DNA from: Natronohydrobacter sp.
Lineage (GTDB): Bacteria; Pseudomonadota; Alphaproteobacteria; Rhodobacterales; Rhodobacteraceae
Reading direction: 5' to 3'
Length of the DNA: 5,966 bases
NCBI GenBank assembly: GCA_007118445.1
Contig: SKRP01000107.1
Span: forward strand, 1 to 5,966
The translations under genes were made by a program, and so were the position numbers. Position 1 is the first letter of the stretch. Each line of letters opens with the position of its first letter. Of the stretch, positions 4,993 through 5,966 are shown piece by piece. A model generated the notes under the pieces. It was not told the DNA's origin. It saw only the letters and a list, made by a program, of their open reading frames with translations, and did no database searches.

Positions 4993-5966
4993 ATGTCCGA
5001 GCAGAAATTCATCGAAGTGCGCGGGGCGCGCGAGCATAATCTGAAGAATATCGATGTGGTGATCCCGCGTGACCAGTTGGTGGTGATCACCGGGCTGTCG
5101 GGGTCGGGGAAATCCAGCCTCGCCTTTGATACGATTTATGCAGAAGGGCAGCGGCGCTATGTCGAGAGCCTGAGCGCCTATGCGCGGCAGTTTCTGGACA
5201 TGATGCAGAAGCCGGATATGGACCATATTTCGGGCTTGTCGCCGGCGATCTCGATTGAGCAGAAAACGACGAGCAAGAACCCGCGTTCGACTGTGGGGAC
5301 CGTGACCGAGATTTACGATTATCTGCGTCTGCTGTTCGCGCGCGCCGGCACGCCCTACAGCCCTGCGACCGGCCAGCCCATCGAGGCGCAGCAGGTGCAG
5401 GATATGGTTGACCGGATCATGGCGCTGGAAGAGGGGACGCGCGCCTATCTGCTGGCCCCCATCGTGCGCGACCGCAAGGGCGAGTATCGCAAGGAGTTTC
5501 TGGAACTGCGCAAGCAGGGCTTCCAGCGGGTCAAAGTGGATGGCGCGTTTTATGAGTTGGACGAGCCGCCGACATTGGACAAGAAATTCCGCCATGACAT
5601 TGATGTGGTGGTGGACCGGATCGTGGTGCGCGAGGGGATCGAGACGCGGCTGGCGGACAGTTTGCGCACGGCGCTCGATCTGGCGGATGGGATCGCGGTG
5701 CTGGAAGAGGCGCGCGAAGATGGCGCGCGGATCACCTTTTCCGAGAAATTCGCCTGTCCGGTCAGTGGTTTCACCATTTCCGAGATCGAACCGCGGCTGT
5801 TTTCCTTCAACGCGCCCTCTGGGGCTTGTCCGGCCTGTGACGGGTTGGGGGTGGAACTGTTCTTTGACGAGCGGTTGGTGGTGCCGGATCATGCCTTGCG
5901 GGTGGCGGATGGGGCAATTGCGCCCTGGCGGAAGGGGAAATCGCCCTATTTCCTGCAAACCATCGA
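4993..5966 (+). CDS. uvrA: UvrA, excinuclease ABC subunit A, N-terminal part
   Basis: The frame is open from ATG at 4993 to the window edge: 324 codons plus two bases, about a third of the usual roughly 950 residues. UvrA is the ATP-dependent damage-recognition dimer of nucleotide excision repair. It loads UvrB at lesions in the cytoplasm. Seen here are the first Walker A motif GLSGSGKS (34-41, K40), the following SLAFDTIYAEGQRRYVESLS with AYARQFL, the SIEQKTTSKNPRSTVGTVTE segment of ATPase domain I, the UvrB-binding region (roughly 130-250), and the start of the inserted zinc module. That module shows C255, C279 and C282, but the expected second cysteine is Ser258 (CPVS instead of CPxC). The first ABC signature lies beyond the window. 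A purine-rich GAGG (4983-4986) is six bases before the start. Regulation by LexA is indicated by the upstream SOS box. Confidence 0.97.
   Translation, partial: MSEQKFIEVRGAREHNLKNIDVVIPRDQLVVITGLSGSGKSSLAFDTIYAEGQRRYVESLSAYARQFLDMMQKPDMDHISGLSPAISIEQKTTSKNPRSTVGTVTEIYDYLRLLFARAGTPYSPATGQPIEAQQVQDMVDRIMALEEGTRAYLLAPIVRDRKGEYRKEFLELRKQGFQRVKVDGAFYELDEPPTLDKKFRHDIDVVVDRIVVREGIETRLADSLRTALDLADGIAVLEEAREDGARITFSEKFACPVSGFTISEIEPRLFSFNAPSGACPACDGLGVELFFDERLVVPDHALRVADGAIAPWRKGKSPYFLQTI

Noticed and set aside
4960..5958. A 332-codon open frame on the minus strand opposite uvrA
   Set aside because: It is a shadow of the uvrA coding frame, with low-complexity His/Arg/Pro composition and no recognisable domain.
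1..5966. Mobile elements, CRISPR array, phage genes, tRNA or rRNA
   Set aside because: No transposase or integrase frame, no terminal inverted repeats, no regularly spaced repeats, and no tRNA T-loop or rRNA signature was seen. All six genes are ordinary chromosomal types.

Overview
The window is a GC-rich stretch of bacterial chromosome that looks alphaproteobacterial, most likely Rhodobacterales (Rhodobacter/Roseobacter-type). Three things point there: codon use with a strong G/C third-position preference, a GTTC-N7-GTTC SOS box (the alphaproteobacterial LexA operator) in front of uvrA, and protein variants I associate with this group, such as the GICLNWGC active site in dihydrolipoyl dehydrogenase. 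I see no rRNA, tRNA, CRISPR array, insertion sequence or phage gene. This is ordinary housekeeping chromosome, and I did not find a convincing new multi-gene system.

Layout: all six genes lie on the + strand. (1) 1-345, the C-terminal end of an AsmA-like protein with a long charged helical tail. (2) 346-740, a 395-base gap with no supported gene, holding a weak promoter candidate, small hairpins and four GANTC sites. (3) 741-1991, a YcaD-like major facilitator superfamily permease. (4) 2105-2683, a DUF924 protein of unknown function. (5) 2797-4191, lpdA, the E3 dihydrolipoyl dehydrogenase, preceded by a promoter-like region that contains a perfect 7+7 bp dyad. (6) 4297-4833, a secreted protein with TPR repeats and a short two-cysteine motif. 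(7) 4993-5966, the first 324 codons of uvrA, which runs off the window.

Gaps of about 105 to 160 bases separate the last five genes, several with their own regulatory-looking DNA, so they are probably separate transcription units sharing a direction rather than one operon. The functions are diverse: envelope or lipid handling (AsmA), export or uptake (MFS), central carbon metabolism (Lpd), a periplasmic TPR protein and nucleotide excision repair (UvrA). The best-supported regulatory reading is DNA-damage control of uvrA through LexA, with a terminator hairpin isolating it from the TPR gene. The most testable unexplained signals are the dyad in front of lpdA, the terminator-linked motif at 4879-4898, the missing cysteine in the first UvrA zinc module, and the two-cysteine motif of the TPR protein.
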